Shown: positions 52,391 to 60,489, counted from the stretch's first letter. The stretch: 64,000 nt of DNA from Sutcliffiella horikoshii (GCF_020524325.1 NZ_JAIVKY010000001.1:124001-188000), one strand, 5' to 3'. The notes: generated from the sequence alone by a model not told the origin. Translations and numbers: made by a program.

Positions 52391-52639
52391 TTACCCCAGC
52401 ACATCCGTAATCCCGTCCATATTTTCCGAGATCCATTCCACTGCTACATCTAAGTTCTCAAACTCCTGAACCTCGAATGTTACTTCATCCTGAAGCAGCC
52501 ATACATCTTTATCTTCATGATTGATGCCACCAATCGACCAGTGCAACAGGCTGTATGGATGATTATGATTTAGAAATGATGCCCACGTTTTCGATTGGGC
52601 CACATTTTTCAATGAGTTGATTTTGCCCCCATTGCTCAT
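52391..52639 (-). CDS. yqkC: YqkC-like (DUF2552) protein
   Basis: ATG at 52639 follows GGAGGGAG by four bases and gives 82 residues; an upstream ATG at 52696 lies within yqkB and is rejected. The protein has '[22 protein letters not shown]' (core [12 protein letters not shown]), '[16 protein letters not shown]' and '[10 protein letters not shown]', matching the DUF2552 family whose B. subtilis member is YqkC, as I recall. The function is unknown. It overlaps yqkB by 4 bp, the same order as in B. subtilis. Confidence 0.8.
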   Translation of the reverse strand: MSNGGKINSLKNVAQSKTWASFLNHNHPYSLLHWSIGGINHEDKDVWLLQDEVTFEVQEFENLDVAVEWISENMDGITDVLG

Positions 52640-52971
52640 TTTGCTCCCTCCACTACTAATAAACTCATGCGTGGATTTAAAATCTGGCTTGGACATTTCA
52701 GCATGTAACAGTTTGCACTTTCTACAAAATCAACTGTCATGTCTTCATCAAAAAAGAGAAGCTTTGATTTTTCCATTAATAATGGTCCTATGTTTGTTTC
52801 TAACTCTACATCATCTTCGTCTTTTTCCGGTGTGATCCATAGTGCGGAAACACCGCTAACGACGCATCCGCATCCATCTGTATCATATTTTAGCTTCAAC
52901 CATTTTCCTTCTTGGTTTTCAAGCTTTGCTTTTACTCTTTCTGCTGCTTTCTCTGTAAACGTTACTTTCAC
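52636..52971 (-). CDS. yqkB: YqkB-like HesB/IscA-family Fe-S protein
   Basis: The protein has 111 residues. The HesB-like fold opens '[16 protein letters not shown]' and has '[15 protein letters not shown]', where two Cys are adjacent to a Gly; the usual C-terminal CxC is replaced by a single Cys in '[11 protein letters not shown]' plus another four residues on, so the cluster-binding set is unusual, as in YqkB/YneR-like proteins. A role in Fe-S cluster handling is likely but not certain. It is cotranslated with yqkC. Confidence 0.82.
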   Translation of the reverse strand: MKVTFTEKAAERVKAKLENQEGKWLKLKYDTDGCGCVVSGVSALWITPEKDEDDVELETNIGPLLMEKSKLLFFDEDMTVDFVESANCYMLKCPSQILNPRMSLLVVEGAK

Positions 52972-53137
52972 GTTTCATGCCTCCAACTGTTTCATTGTTA
53001 GCCTGATTGTACCATATATTGCTCATTAGTATAACTAGAAGGCATTTGGAAAGGATGGTAGTGGATAAGTTCTTGTTGTCAAAATGGATAATTGTAGGTA
53101 CGATACTAATATCTTTATTAGAAGGAGGAGATTACCA

Positions 53138-53350
53138 ATGTCAAAAGTAACAATTAAAGTAATGGATAACGGAGGCTTCCGTGTAACAGGTGATGTAGAG
53201 TTAATTGATGCAGAAGGAAACAAGTTTGAGGACAAACCGGCTTTCACTCTTTGCCGCTGTGGACTTTCCAAAAAACTTCCTTATTGTGACGCTTCCCATA
53301 AAGGGAATTTTGAGTCCTGTGTTCGGGCTGCCCAAGTATTGAACGATTAA
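53138..53350 (+). CDS. CDGSH-type iron-sulfur protein
   Basis: ATG at 53138 lies six bases behind GAAGGAGGAG and gives 70 residues. The CDGSH motif is 'LCRCGLSKKLPYCDASHKG': three Cys and one His in the right spacing to hold a [2Fe-2S] cluster, with Gly replaced by Ala in CDASH. The N-terminal half is beta ('TIKVMDNGGFRVTGDVEL'). Such small proteins serve in redox or cluster transfer; the partner is unknown. It is divergent from yqkB, another Fe-S gene, with 166 bp between starts. Confidence 0.93.
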   Translation: MSKVTIKVMDNGGFRVTGDVELIDAEGNKFEDKPAFTLCRCGLSKKLPYCDASHKGNFESCVRAAQVLND

Positions 53351-53375
53351 TTGGCGCAGCATTAAAATTAAAGCA

Positions 53376-53412
53376 AAGGAGCTGCATAACCGCGGCTCCT
53401 TCTTCTGTTTTT
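53376..53412 (+). terminator. Intrinsic terminator
   Basis: AAGGAGCTGC / GCGGCTCCTT arms (one G-U pair), six-base loop, followed by CTTCTGTTTTT. Confidence 0.82.
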
Positions 53413-53421
53413 CAACTAAAA

Positions 53422-54039
53422 CTAAAAAATCTCCTTTAAATCATTAAGTGAATGAATGATATAATCATATTCTTCCACTTCCCCAAATCCATAACTAGCG
53501 TAAACAAAAGGAATACCCGCTACCTTCGCTGCTTGCTGATCTCCAAGCGTATCCCCTACATAAACGGGGCTCTCAAGTTTATTGCGCTCCATAATTAGTT
53601 TTATATTTTCACCTTTTGAAAGTCCTGTTCTACCCGGATTCTCATAGTCAATAAAATGTTTCTCCAATTGGTGGTATTTATAAAAAGCTTCTATGTATCC
53701 CTCTTGGCAATTACTCACGATAAAAAGTTTGTATTTTTGAGATAAGCTCTCTAGCACTTCTTCTAACTTTTCGTAGAGCTGACCTCCTTTTTGCTCTAGA
53801 AGCACTCTCTCCGCTTCGCAACATTTGTTCGACAATTGAGTACGATACGCTTCGTCTATATCCGGAAAGAGAATCTTTTCTATTTCATGCATTTGAAGCC
53901 CCATGGTTGCTTTAAAATCCTCACTTGTTAACTCTTTCTCGATCTTTTCATCATTTTTCAGAATTTCATTCCAAGCCACCAGTACTGTTTCCCGTGAATC
54001 CCATAGCGTGCCGTCTAAATCGAAAATAATGCTGTCCAT
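53422..54039 (-). CDS. HAD-superfamily phosphatase
   Basis: This 205-residue protein has HAD motif I 'IIFDLDGTLWDSRE' (nucleophile Asp7), motif II 'LFIVSNCQEGY', motif III Lys in 'GLSKGENI' and motif IV 'VYVGDTLGDQQAAKVAGI'. The helical cap is of the phosphoglycolate-phosphatase kind. The substrate is unknown. It is about 25% like the HAD gene at 51245 by eye, so not a recent duplicate. ATG at 54039 follows GGAGGT. Confidence 0.9.
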   Translation of the reverse strand: MDSIIFDLDGTLWDSRETVLVAWNEILKNDEKIEKELTSEDFKATMGLQMHEIEKILFPDIDEAYRTQLSNKCCEAERVLLEQKGGQLYEKLEEVLESLSQKYKLFIVSNCQEGYIEAFYKYHQLEKHFIDYENPGRTGLSKGENIKLIMERNKLESPVYVGDTLGDQQAAKVAGIPFVYASYGFGEVEEYDYIIHSLNDLKEIF

Positions 54040-54160
54040 TGGTTGACCTCCTTTGTTTTATTGTTACTATTTTTCTATTGTATCGTATTTTTACATTTTT
54101 CTGTGAATAACAGTAACCTTCTTCCAATTTTATCGTCTGTAGAGAAGAGGTGGTTATTAA

Positions 54161-54676
54161 ATGAAACGCATTTACATTATATGGTTGTCGATTTTATTCT
54201 TCATTTCCGCTTGCAGTTACGATGAAGATGTTAGTGTTCCAGCCTTGCCTGATGTTAGTTCTCCAGTCATGCCTGCAGATTTTGAATTTAGCCTTACATA
54301 CGGTACCTATGGCAAACAAAAAGTGGATACTTTTAAAGATATGATAATTAAAGATCTTGTGATAGACGGAACCATAGAAGCTGAGATACCTTTAACAGTC
54401 GAAGAGAAAGATCTTATTTATAATGAAATGTTAAAAATAAACATAATGGGAGATTTGGATATTGGTAGGGAGCTTCAGTGTGCAATAGAACCTCCTTCAT
54501 TCACGTCTTGGCACATCCAAATGAATGGGGAGACGAAGGAGTTTTCATATACTAATTTTTGCGAGTATGATGGAGACGCTAAAAATCTGATGAACCTCGA
54601 GAACTATATACATAAATTAGTTGCAGCAAAGAAGGCGTATCAGGAATTACCTGATTTAAATGGCGGGTATGAATAA
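54161..54676 (+). CDS. Lipoprotein of unknown function
   Basis: The protein has 171 residues. The signal 'MKRIYIIWLSILFFISAC' ends in a lipobox (ISAC, Cys18). The mature domain of about 150 residues is beta-rich with 'FEFSLTYGTYGKQKVDTF' and two more Cys ('ELQCAIEPP' and 'YTNFCEYDG') that may pair. Similar Bacillus lipoproteins are unannotated. ATG at 54161 follows AGAGGTGG. Confidence 0.7.
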   Translation: MKRIYIIWLSILFFISACSYDEDVSVPALPDVSSPVMPADFEFSLTYGTYGKQKVDTFKDMIIKDLVIDGTIEAEIPLTVEEKDLIYNEMLKINIMGDLDIGRELQCAIEPPSFTSWHIQMNGETKEFSYTNFCEYDGDAKNLMNLENYIHKLVAAKKAYQELPDLNGGYE

Positions 54677-54737
54677 TAACTTACTCTTTCACCAGTAACG
54701 GTGGTTTAACAGACAAAATTCGTTCTTATATTTCATC

Positions 54738-54772
54738 AAAAGCTTAGGACCCTTGTCATCCTAAGCTTTTGA
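54738..54772. terminator. Bidirectional terminator
   Basis: Perfect 12-bp arms AAAAGCTTAGGA / TCCTAAGCTTTT with a nine-base loop, between the convergent lipoprotein and radical SAM genes. Confidence 0.87.
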
Positions 54773-54778
54773 ATTCCA

Positions 54779-55606
54779 CTATACTTTAGGCGGGAAGAAC
54801 CCCTCTGGACTCCGGATGACTTGTTCTTCAGGAAATACTGTTCGCATTACCTCAAAAACCTTCTGCTGCACATTTCCTTCCACCCACTTCGTCTTTTCTC
54901 CTGTTTCATATTTCTCATATACACCTAAACGGGCTGTCCGCTTGCCTCCACTTCCGTCCCCTGTAAAATCATCCACACATACTCTATCTACTGTCCCTTT
55001 TAGTTTTAAGGCAAATTCTTCGGAAAACGGCAAGGCTGGTGCAATAGCCACTTGGGTTAGAATGCCTTCTTTATGCAATATTTTTAATGCTTTCAGTCTT
55101 GCAGGTATTGGTGGAGCTGTGGGTGAGAACCTTTTACGTACCTCTTCTAGATCAGTTTCTATTGTGATGCTTACCATCACGCGGTCTCCCAATTTCTTTA
55201 GGAGGTCGATGTCTCTTGTCACCAACGGGCTTCTTGTTTGAACAAAAAGAAAGTCAGGCGGTTCTTCTGCCATTACTTCTAAAAGGGTACGGGTAACCTC
55301 TTCCTTTTGTTCTACCGGTTGATAAGGATCCGTGCTGGATGACATAAAAATGCTGATGGGCTGCTCTTTTTTTCTTAAAAGCCGCATTTCTTTAGCAAGC
55401 TTTTCTTTTACATCTTTTTTCACATCCACCCAGGTGCCCCATTCTTGTTTGCGAAACAAACCAACCGGGCTTTGTCTCACATAACAATAGGAACACCCAA
55501 AGGCGCAGCCGATATAGGGGTTGAGGGTGTGGGTATAGCCTTTCAGAAACCCGCTTGCTTTGGTCAAAAGTTTTTGTGGGGTCTTCTCTGTTACCTCAAC
55601 TCTCAT
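54779..55606 (-). CDS. Radical SAM protein of the SPL/Rv2578c type
   Basis: This 275-residue protein has the [4Fe-4S] motif CxxxCxxC in 'YIGCAFGCSYCYVRQSP' (near residues 33-40), followed by 'SIFMSSSTDPYQPVE', 'FVQTRSPLVTRDIDLLKKLG' and 'SITIETDLEEVRKRFSPTAP'. That series matches the radical SAM family related to spore photoproduct lyase (Rv2578c-like). The reaction is unknown. It stands alone. ATG at 55606 follows a weak GGGAAAAAGG site. Confidence 0.9.
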   Translation of the reverse strand: MRVEVTEKTPQKLLTKASGFLKGYTHTLNPYIGCAFGCSYCYVRQSPVGLFRKQEWGTWVDVKKDVKEKLAKEMRLLRKKEQPISIFMSSSTDPYQPVEQKEEVTRTLLEVMAEEPPDFLFVQTRSPLVTRDIDLLKKLGDRVMVSITIETDLEEVRKRFSPTAPPIPARLKALKILHKEGILTQVAIAPALPFSEEFALKLKGTVDRVCVDDFTGDGSGGKRTARLGVYEKYETGEKTKWVEGNVQQKVFEVMRTVFPEEQVIRSPEGFFPPKV

Positions 55607-55704
55607 CCTTTTTCCCTCCTACCATCATATCAATATTTTTCTCTTGTTGTTTCCATCATTTTCTTTATACTTAAAGTATTACAATACAAAAGGGGTAGAT
55701 ACAT

Positions 55705-55944
55705 ATGGTACTTACAGTTTTAAAACCTATTTTTGCCGAGTCTGCAAGCAATCTAGTGAATACAATCAGTTCTTATTCTGGAACAGTTTTATTTAAAAAG
55801 GAGCATTGGGTAGTGGATGCCAAAAGCTTGCTTGGTGTTTTGGCGCTTGCTCTTCAGCCAGGCCAGGAAGTAGAAGTAACGTCTGATGAAGGCGCAGAAG
55901 TATTTGAAGCGATTTTGGCTCTTGGGTATTTCGAAAAAAAATAA
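55705..55944 (+). CDS. HPr-like (Crh-like) protein lacking the phospho-His
   Basis: The protein has 79 residues. The HPr fold is plain from 'ASNLVNTISSYSGTVLF', 'WVVDAKSLLGVLALALQPGQEV' (core DAKSLLGVLALALQ, the Ser46 region) and 'EGAEVFEAILAL'. At the position of the HPr active-site HARPA it has FAESA, so PTS phosphotransfer by His15 is impossible, while Ser46 is kept. This resembles Crh, which only signals through Ser46 to CcpA, but it is a different protein. ATG at 55705 follows AGGGGT. Confidence 0.82.
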   Translation: MVLTVLKPIFAESASNLVNTISSYSGTVLFKKEHWVVDAKSLLGVLALALQPGQEVEVTSDEGAEVFEAILALGYFEKK

Positions 55945-55952
55945 TAATGGAG

Positions 55953-55986
55953 CATCCTTCCTCATTTAGTGGGAAGGATGTTTTTG
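55953..55986 (+). terminator. Intrinsic terminator
   Basis: CATCCTTCC / GGAAGGATG arms with a ten-base loop and TTTTT, 8 bp beyond the HPr-like gene. Confidence 0.88.
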
Positions 55987-56042
55987 TGTGGCTGTTTTCT
56001 TTTTCTAAAACAAATGTTGTTATTGGTTATTTTTACCACTAC

Positions 56043-56162
56043 TTTTCACTGCAGTCACTCGCTTTCCGCGGGGCGGTGCTTGAGTCTCCTCACAACGCTT
56101 CAGGGGTCTCAAGTCTACCGCTACCTCCCGCCGGAGTCGAGTGCCTTCCGCTCCAATCCACT
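56043..56162. repeat. GC-rich palindromic intergenic repeat
   Basis: About 120 bp markedly richer in G+C than its surroundings. The left part (CACTCGCTTTCCGCGGGG) and the right part (CCCGCCGGAGTCGAGTG) form an imperfect outer stem, and GCGGTGCTTGAG with CTCAAGTCTACCGC forms an inner one. From memory, the words CTGCAG.CACTCGCTTTCCGCGGGG and GGAGTCGAGTGCCTTCCGCTCC recur in intergenic regions of many Bacillaceae. No open frame is convincing here. Confidence 0.7.
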
Positions 56163-56216
56163 CACCTGTATTAAGTTTCTTGAAAGCAAAAAACTTTGTG
56201 AAAACAGCCTTATTTA

Positions 56217-56540
56217 TCAGGAAATATCCAAAATATCCTCTACACACAAACAGCCTGCTTCGCCGAATTTATCCACCACATGCAAGCGCCTCTGATAGGC
56301 ATCAAGATGATGCACCGCTCCTACAAACAAATGGTATCTTCTCTTTTCATAATAGGTAATGGTTACTTCCTTACCCGTTTCCATCGCTTCGCAAAACAGT
56401 TCATTCATTTCTTCGAGCCGCTGTTCGTCCAGTTCCGGCTTTGTTTGGTATAAATCCTCTTTGGTCCAATCGCGCAGCATTTTGACATGCTCCGGCAGCA
56501 TCATGGACGTCCATTTAATGGTTCCCCGATCTCGTATCAT
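56217..56540 (-). CDS. yqjX: YolD-like protein
   Basis: This 107-residue protein carries the YolD family pattern: 'RDRGTIKWTSMMLPEHVKML' (core RGTIKWTSMMLPEH), an Asp/Glu-rich middle and 'VTITYYEKRRYHLFVGAVHHLD'. Members sit next to Y-family polymerases of the UvrX/YqjW group, as here (43 bp downstream of the polymerase), and may assist it in SOS-induced translesion synthesis. In B. subtilis the neighbour of yqjW is yqjX. Confidence 0.88.
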   Translation of the reverse strand: MIRDRGTIKWTSMMLPEHVKMLRDWTKEDLYQTKPELDEQRLEEMNELFCEAMETGKEVTITYYEKRRYHLFVGAVHHLDAYQRRLHVVDKFGEAGCLCVEDILDIS

Positions 56541-56582
56541 CCTTAAACATCCTTTCTTACGTTTCTAGCTATAGCAAATTCT

Positions 56583-57839
56583 CTATGCCTTATGGCCACC
56601 AACCAGCCTGCTTCGGTGCACCGCAGTTCCGGCATTGGTATAGGACACAGCCCGCAATAGCGCATTGGTTCCATATTTTCCACGGATGGTGTCCATTACA
56701 TAGCCTAGTTCGCGTTTTTTTGGCTGTTCGAGTTCAAACAGGCTCAGTTGCATTTCACTGTCCTCCACGATGTTAGAGAGCGAGACGGCAATTTTACGTA
56801 CGGTTTTTGGTTCGTAATTTTCCTCGAACAGTTCAAGGCAGGTACGGTATAAGTCCATCGTGACGTTGCTTGCCCGTTCCATTGTTCGGGAGCGATAGAA
56901 TCCTCCGCCAAGTTCATCGCGGCTATAGCCGATTCCAAGACTGATGGTACGGCCGGCTTTTCGGTGATGCCGTGTTCTTCTGGCGACTTCCTCACAAATT
57001 TCCAAGATGACTTGTTTTACTTCTTTTGGATTTGTGTAGTCGCGCATTAAAATCTGACTTTTGCCAAAGCTGATTTGTCCCTGGATAATCGGGGCGCCAA
57101 GCTCTGATAGATCAATCCCCCAGGCATGATAGTACAGTTGATTTCCCATCACACCGAACTTTTTCTCCAGCAGCTCGAGGGGATAATTTGCGAGCTGTCC
57201 AACATTGAAAATTCCCATTCGATTTAACGTTTTTTGTACTCTGGATCCAATTCCCCACATTTCACTGAGAGGGGAAAGCGGCCAAAGCTTTGTTTTTACA
57301 TCGTCATAGGTCCACTCTGCTATACCCTTCTTTTTTGCTTCAAGATCTAGGCATAGTTTTGACATGAGCATGTTGGGACCAATTCCGATGGCGCATGGAA
57401 GCTGAAATTCTCGCTCCATGTCTTCTTTGATTTTTTCAGCAATCGTGGTGGCATCTCCCCAAAGTGCTTCTACCCCATCGACTTGTAAAAAGCTTTCGTC
57501 GACACTATAGGTATGGATGGCGTCCTTTGGTACATATCGATTGAAAAGTCGGGTGATTTCTGTGGAGATGCGCAGATAGGTTGCCATCTTGGGGTTTACA
57601 ATATGAATGCGTTTGTCGTTTGGAATCTCAAACCGGCGGGAACCTGTCTTAATTCCAAACTCCTTTTTCAGCATGGGAGAAGCTGCAAGTACAACGCTCC
57701 CCTGTCGCTCCGTATCCCCAACCACAGCCAAATAGCAGGTGAGCGGATCCAGTCCCATCATCACCGCAGAGCAGCTGGCATAAAAGCTTTTCATATCTAC
57801 ACATAAAATCTTGTTGTTTGGCATCTTGCTGTAATCCAT
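56583..57839 (-). CDS. yqjW: Y-family DNA polymerase (UmuC/YqjW-like)
   Basis: ATG at 57839 gives 418 residues (GTG at 57845 is possible). Y-family marks are 'ILCVDMKSFYASCSAV' (catalytic Asp and steric gate), 'VVGDTERQGSVVLAAS', 'YSVDESFLQVDG' (catalytic Asp-Glu), 'CAIGIGPNMLMSKLCLDLEAKK' (core IGIGPNMLMSKL), and the helix-hairpin-helix 'MWGIGSRVQKTLNRMGI'. It does error-prone translesion synthesis. It is followed by the YolD-like gene; two DinR/LexA-like sites lie in the upstream region. Confidence 0.94.
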   Translation of the reverse strand: MDYSKMPNNKILCVDMKSFYASCSAVMMGLDPLTCYLAVVGDTERQGSVVLAASPMLKKEFGIKTGSRRFEIPNDKRIHIVNPKMATYLRISTEITRLFNRYVPKDAIHTYSVDESFLQVDGVEALWGDATTIAEKIKEDMEREFQLPCAIGIGPNMLMSKLCLDLEAKKKGIAEWTYDDVKTKLWPLSPLSEMWGIGSRVQKTLNRMGIFNVGQLANYPLELLEKKFGVMGNQLYYHAWGIDLSELGAPIIQGQISFGKSQILMRDYTNPKEVKQVILEICEEVARRTRHHRKAGRTISLGIGYSRDELGGGFYRSRTMERASNVTMDLYRTCLELFEENYEPKTVRKIAVSLSNIVEDSEMQLSLFELEQPKKRELGYVMDTIRGKYGTNALLRAVSYTNAGTAVHRSRLVGGHKA

Positions 57840-57869
57840 GTCCACGAACCTCTACACCTCACTAAAACA

Positions 57870-57922
57870 GAAAGTATGTTCGCATTAGTAGTATATACCC
57901 AATAATAAGCGAATATACGTTC
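57870..57922. promoter_or_regulatory. Two DinR/LexA-like boxes in a divergent promoter region
   Basis: GAAAGTATGTTC at 57870-57881 and GAATATACGTTC at 57911-57922 each differ by one base from the GAAC-N4-GTTC core of the B. subtilis SOS box. The second is framed by C and G as in CGAATATACGTTCG. They lie between the divergent yqjW-like polymerase and yqzH-like genes, 41 bp apart, a sensible place to control both. Confidence 0.7.
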
Positions 57923-58023
57923 GGTTTCAATGGTAAATTCCACTACATATTTCGACAATTTCTTTTTTCGTGTACTTGTTAAAGGGGCAAAACCCTTATA
58001 CTAAAGGGAATGAGGTGAGCAAA

Positions 58024-58221
58024 ATGGAGAGAAATTTAGTGAAAAAAATGATTCGAAATTGCTTTATTCAATATCAGCATGATGTTGAATCTGTTCCGCT
58101 TAGAGAGGAAGAGTATGAAAAAATGGCAGAGGAAGTGAGCAGAGCGGTCGCCGCAGATCCCAATTTGAAAGTGTTTGATGTAGTCAATGATGTGGTGTAT
58201 GAATATTTGAGTAAATGGTAA
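58024..58221 (+). CDS. yqzH: YqzH-like small protein
   Basis: ATG at 58024 follows GAGGTGAG and gives 65 residues; an upstream ATG at 57970 lacks a site. The protein is helical: 'NLVKKMIRNCFIQYQHD', 'LREEEYEKMAEEVSRAV', 'VVNDVVYEYLSKW'. I believe it matches B. subtilis YqzH, which lies next to yqjX, so the neighbourhood supports the call. Function unknown; control by the SOS boxes upstream is likely. Confidence 0.72.
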   Translation: MERNLVKKMIRNCFIQYQHDVESVPLREEEYEKMAEEVSRAVAADPNLKVFDVVNDVVYEYLSKW

Positions 58222-58302
58222 ACGCACATGGCAAAATAATTCATAAATCCGATGTAATTACACAAGATAAAAGAAGAGTTCATCTAGAAAAGGAGCGACA
58301 TC

Positions 58303-58818
58303 ATGAAGAAAAAGCCTGTGCTTGTATTATGGATAATGGTATTCATCTCCATTCTGACACTCCCTTTTCTTGGGTGGAAGCACTTTAAACGTTTTTTGCC
58401 CGGAACCTTATTTATGTCTATATTACTTGCATTAGAAAGCATTGTGGCGGAGAAGTATAATTGGTGGGCCATCTATAAAAAAATCCCGCCCTATTTTGTG
58501 AATGAATTTGCATTTATAGTCGGACCGTTTTTTGCTGGGTCCTTTTGGATCTTACGTCTTACATATGGAAGGTTCTATTTGTATTTTCTTTTAAATGCCT
58601 TTGTAGATGCTATATTTATGTATCCGGTGTTTACATTTTTAAAAAATATAGGCATATTTGAAATGAAAAAAATGAACCGCCAACAACTTTTTGGCCTTTT
58701 TCTAATAAAATCCATATTGATGTATGGTTTCCAAGGTATGTGGGAGAAGTACGTTCGTAAGAGTTCAACTAAAAAACCTGCACAAGAAGGACCTTACCCG
58801 ATTTCCCCTGCAGAGTGA
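58303..58818 (+). CDS. Membrane protein of unknown function
   Basis: This 171-residue protein has four hydrophobic segments (about 6-24, 31-48, 66-88 and 90-112) and a basic C-terminus. The sequence starts 'MKKKPVLVLWIMVFISIL' and holds 'WKHFKRFLPGTLFMSILLA' and 'YFVNEFAFIVGPFFAGSFWIL'. Small Bacillus membrane proteins of this layout are unannotated (CBO0543-like, unsure). The 3' end overlaps the convergent ankyrin gene by 25 bp. ATG at 58303 follows AAAGGAG. Confidence 0.65.
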   Translation: MKKKPVLVLWIMVFISILTLPFLGWKHFKRFLPGTLFMSILLALESIVAEKYNWWAIYKKIPPYFVNEFAFIVGPFFAGSFWILRLTYGRFYLYFLLNAFVDAIFMYPVFTFLKNIGIFEMKKMNRQQLFGLFLIKSILMYGFQGMWEKYVRKSSTKKPAQEGPYPISPAE

Positions 58819-59552
58819 GCGCCTTTCCCACGAAGCCATTCAAGCAGCTTCGTATCCGCCGTATTGCGAACTGCAGCATCAAGTGGAGTAAGGTGATCAT
58901 ACCCGATCCAATTAAGATCTGCTCCTTGGCTGAAAAGGTACTCTGCCGCCATCAGTTGACCACCATGGCATGCCAACCAAAAAGCTTGAGTAGTTTCGAA
59001 TGCAGAAGGACGCTGATCATCTTTATAGTACGCTTTCACTTCATCAAGCATCCCCAATCCCGCTGCATTCCAAAGCTTAATCTGTGCTCCATTCTCTACT
59101 AGAAGACGGGCTGCATCCCATTGCCCGAATGCTACAGCATCGTCTAATGGTGTTCCTTCTGCGATTACTGCTCCTGTGGCATTTATATCGGCACCTGCAT
59201 CCAGAAGCACCTGAAGAACTTCCACATCATTACTGCTCGCAGCCCAATGAAGAGGTGTTTCTGTGTGATGACCAGTGAATCTAGCATCCACTGCTGCTCC
59301 CGCCTCTACTAATGTACGCACAACTGTTGCTCCGTTTGGAAAGTGACCTGGCCAGTCGGTCGCCACATGAAGCAAGGTGCGTGACACTCCAAACGCGTCA
59401 GATTTTTCATCATGATAGCCTTTGGCGATAATTCTTGCCATGGCAAGGTTAGGGTGAGCGGTAAGTAAACGCTCAAGAGCCGGTGCATCACCTGTTTGAA
59501 TCGCTTTAATGACCTCGATACCTAAATTCTCGTCTTCTAAAATAAAATTCAT
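58794..59552 (-). CDS. Ankyrin-repeat protein
   Basis: The protein has 252 residues, a string of about six ankyrin repeats. Clear ones are 'GATVVRTLVEAGAAVDARFTGH', 'TPLHWAASSNDVEVLQVLLDAG', 'TPLDDAVAFGQWDAARLLVENG' and 'AFWLACHGGQLMAAEYLFSQG' (each quoted in part as TPLHWAA, TPLDDAV and similar). Such repeats mediate protein binding; no partner is visible. It is a cytoplasmic, single gene. ATG at 59552 follows GGAGGC. Confidence 0.92.
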   Translation of the reverse strand: MNFILEDENLGIEVIKAIQTGDAPALERLLTAHPNLAMARIIAKGYHDEKSDAFGVSRTLLHVATDWPGHFPNGATVVRTLVEAGAAVDARFTGHHTETPLHWAASSNDVEVLQVLLDAGADINATGAVIAEGTPLDDAVAFGQWDAARLLVENGAQIKLWNAAGLGMLDEVKAYYKDDQRPSAFETTQAFWLACHGGQLMAAEYLFSQGADLNWIGYDHLTPLDAAVRNTADTKLLEWLRGKGAHSAGEIG

Positions 59553-59610
59553 AAGTACTTTGCCTCCATTTCATGTGTAAGATTGCAAGAAAGTCACGTC
59601 GGATAATGCT

Positions 59611-59752
59611 TACTGTCGGAAACGACCTGTTTACTGTCCGTTTGGAGGTAAATACTGTCGGAAATGTCAAAATACAAGCCAAACTCCCCTATTTACTGTC
59701 CAAACTCACGGCAATACATGCAAACCGACAAACTTCGCCAAATCCCGACAAA
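59611..59752. repeat. 21-bp-phased TACTGTC element, copy 3
   Basis: TACTGTC or variants begin at 59611, 59632, 59653, 59673 (TACAAGC), 59694 and 59715 (TACATGC): steps of 21-21-20-21-21. The trailing AAACCGACAAA segment matches copy 1. It lies between the ankyrin gene start (58 bp) and the lipoprotein terminator. Confidence 0.8.
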
Positions 59753-59782
59753 CCGCGCTCGCTAAGGAAACTCTCACTGAAC

Positions 59783-59814
59783 AAAAAAACGCCTTGCACC
59801 CATCACACAAGACG
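59783..59814 (-). terminator. Intrinsic terminator of the DUF3221-like lipoprotein gene
   Basis: On the minus strand, ACGTCTTG and CAAGGCGT pair (one G-U) around a ten-base loop, followed by TTTTTTT. Confidence 0.82.
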
Positions 59815-59829
59815 TCTCACAAAAGGATA

Positions 59830-60438
59830 TTATTCCTCTTTCACTTCCACCTCAATATCCACGGGCTCGCTGTCATCCAACAGGTTCTTCAAAGTTACCT
59901 TATACAAGCCCTCCGCCTGTTCCGTCACGTCCTCAACGTGCCACGGATACCCGGCTTCCACTTCTTCTAATGCTTTAGCAATAGCCTTTTGTTCGAGTTC
60001 ATCCTGCCCTTCATCTACCACCACTTTTATGGCGCCTGACTGGGCGGGAAAGGATTCTGCCACTATGCCGGAGTTCCAAACAGTCACTTTCATTCCGACC
60101 ATAAGTTCAGCTACTTCCAGCGACTCACCTGCAGAGTTTTCGACCTTTGTGCTCTCTTCAAGCGTGTACATAGTTGCAGAAGTACCAGAGCCGCCACTGC
60201 TAGGGTGTTGACCTGTCACTAAAATACGTATTTGCCCTTCATCAGAAACCGAAACGATATAACCTGTCAGATCTTCAACTGCCTGATCACCAACATCCAC
60301 CGGTTCTTCATTTGGTGCTTCCTCATTAGAACCTGGCTTGGAACCTGAACTGCTATTGTTGTCGTTGCCACCAGCTGTTCCACAACCGAATAAAAGAAGG
60401 AAACAAGCCAGCAATGACATAAATTTTACTGTTTTCAT
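59830..60438 (-). CDS. Lipoprotein with a DUF3221-like domain
   Basis: The 202-residue protein has a lipobox after the signal 'MKTVKFMSLLACFLLLFGC' (Cys19), then a Ser/Gly/Asn/Glu-rich linker, then 'LTGYIVSVSDEGQIRILVTG' (core TGYIVSVSDEGQIRIL) and 'ELMVGMKVTVWNSGIVAESFPAQS', which fits the OB-like DUF3221 family. It ends with a second beta-rich segment ('GLYKVTLKNLLDDSEPVDIEVEVKEE' in part). It is membrane tethered on the outer face. Function unknown. Confidence 0.8.
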   Translation of the reverse strand: MKTVKFMSLLACFLLLFGCGTAGGNDNNSSSGSKPGSNEEAPNEEPVDVGDQAVEDLTGYIVSVSDEGQIRILVTGQHPSSGGSGTSATMYTLEESTKVENSAGESLEVAELMVGMKVTVWNSGIVAESFPAQSGAIKVVVDEGQDELEQKAIAKALEEVEAGYPWHVEDVTEQAEGLYKVTLKNLLDDSEPVDIEVEVKEE

Positions 60439-60489
60439 CCTCTTCTCACCTCTTTTTCTATTGGACGAAAGAAGGATAGAAAGGTTACA

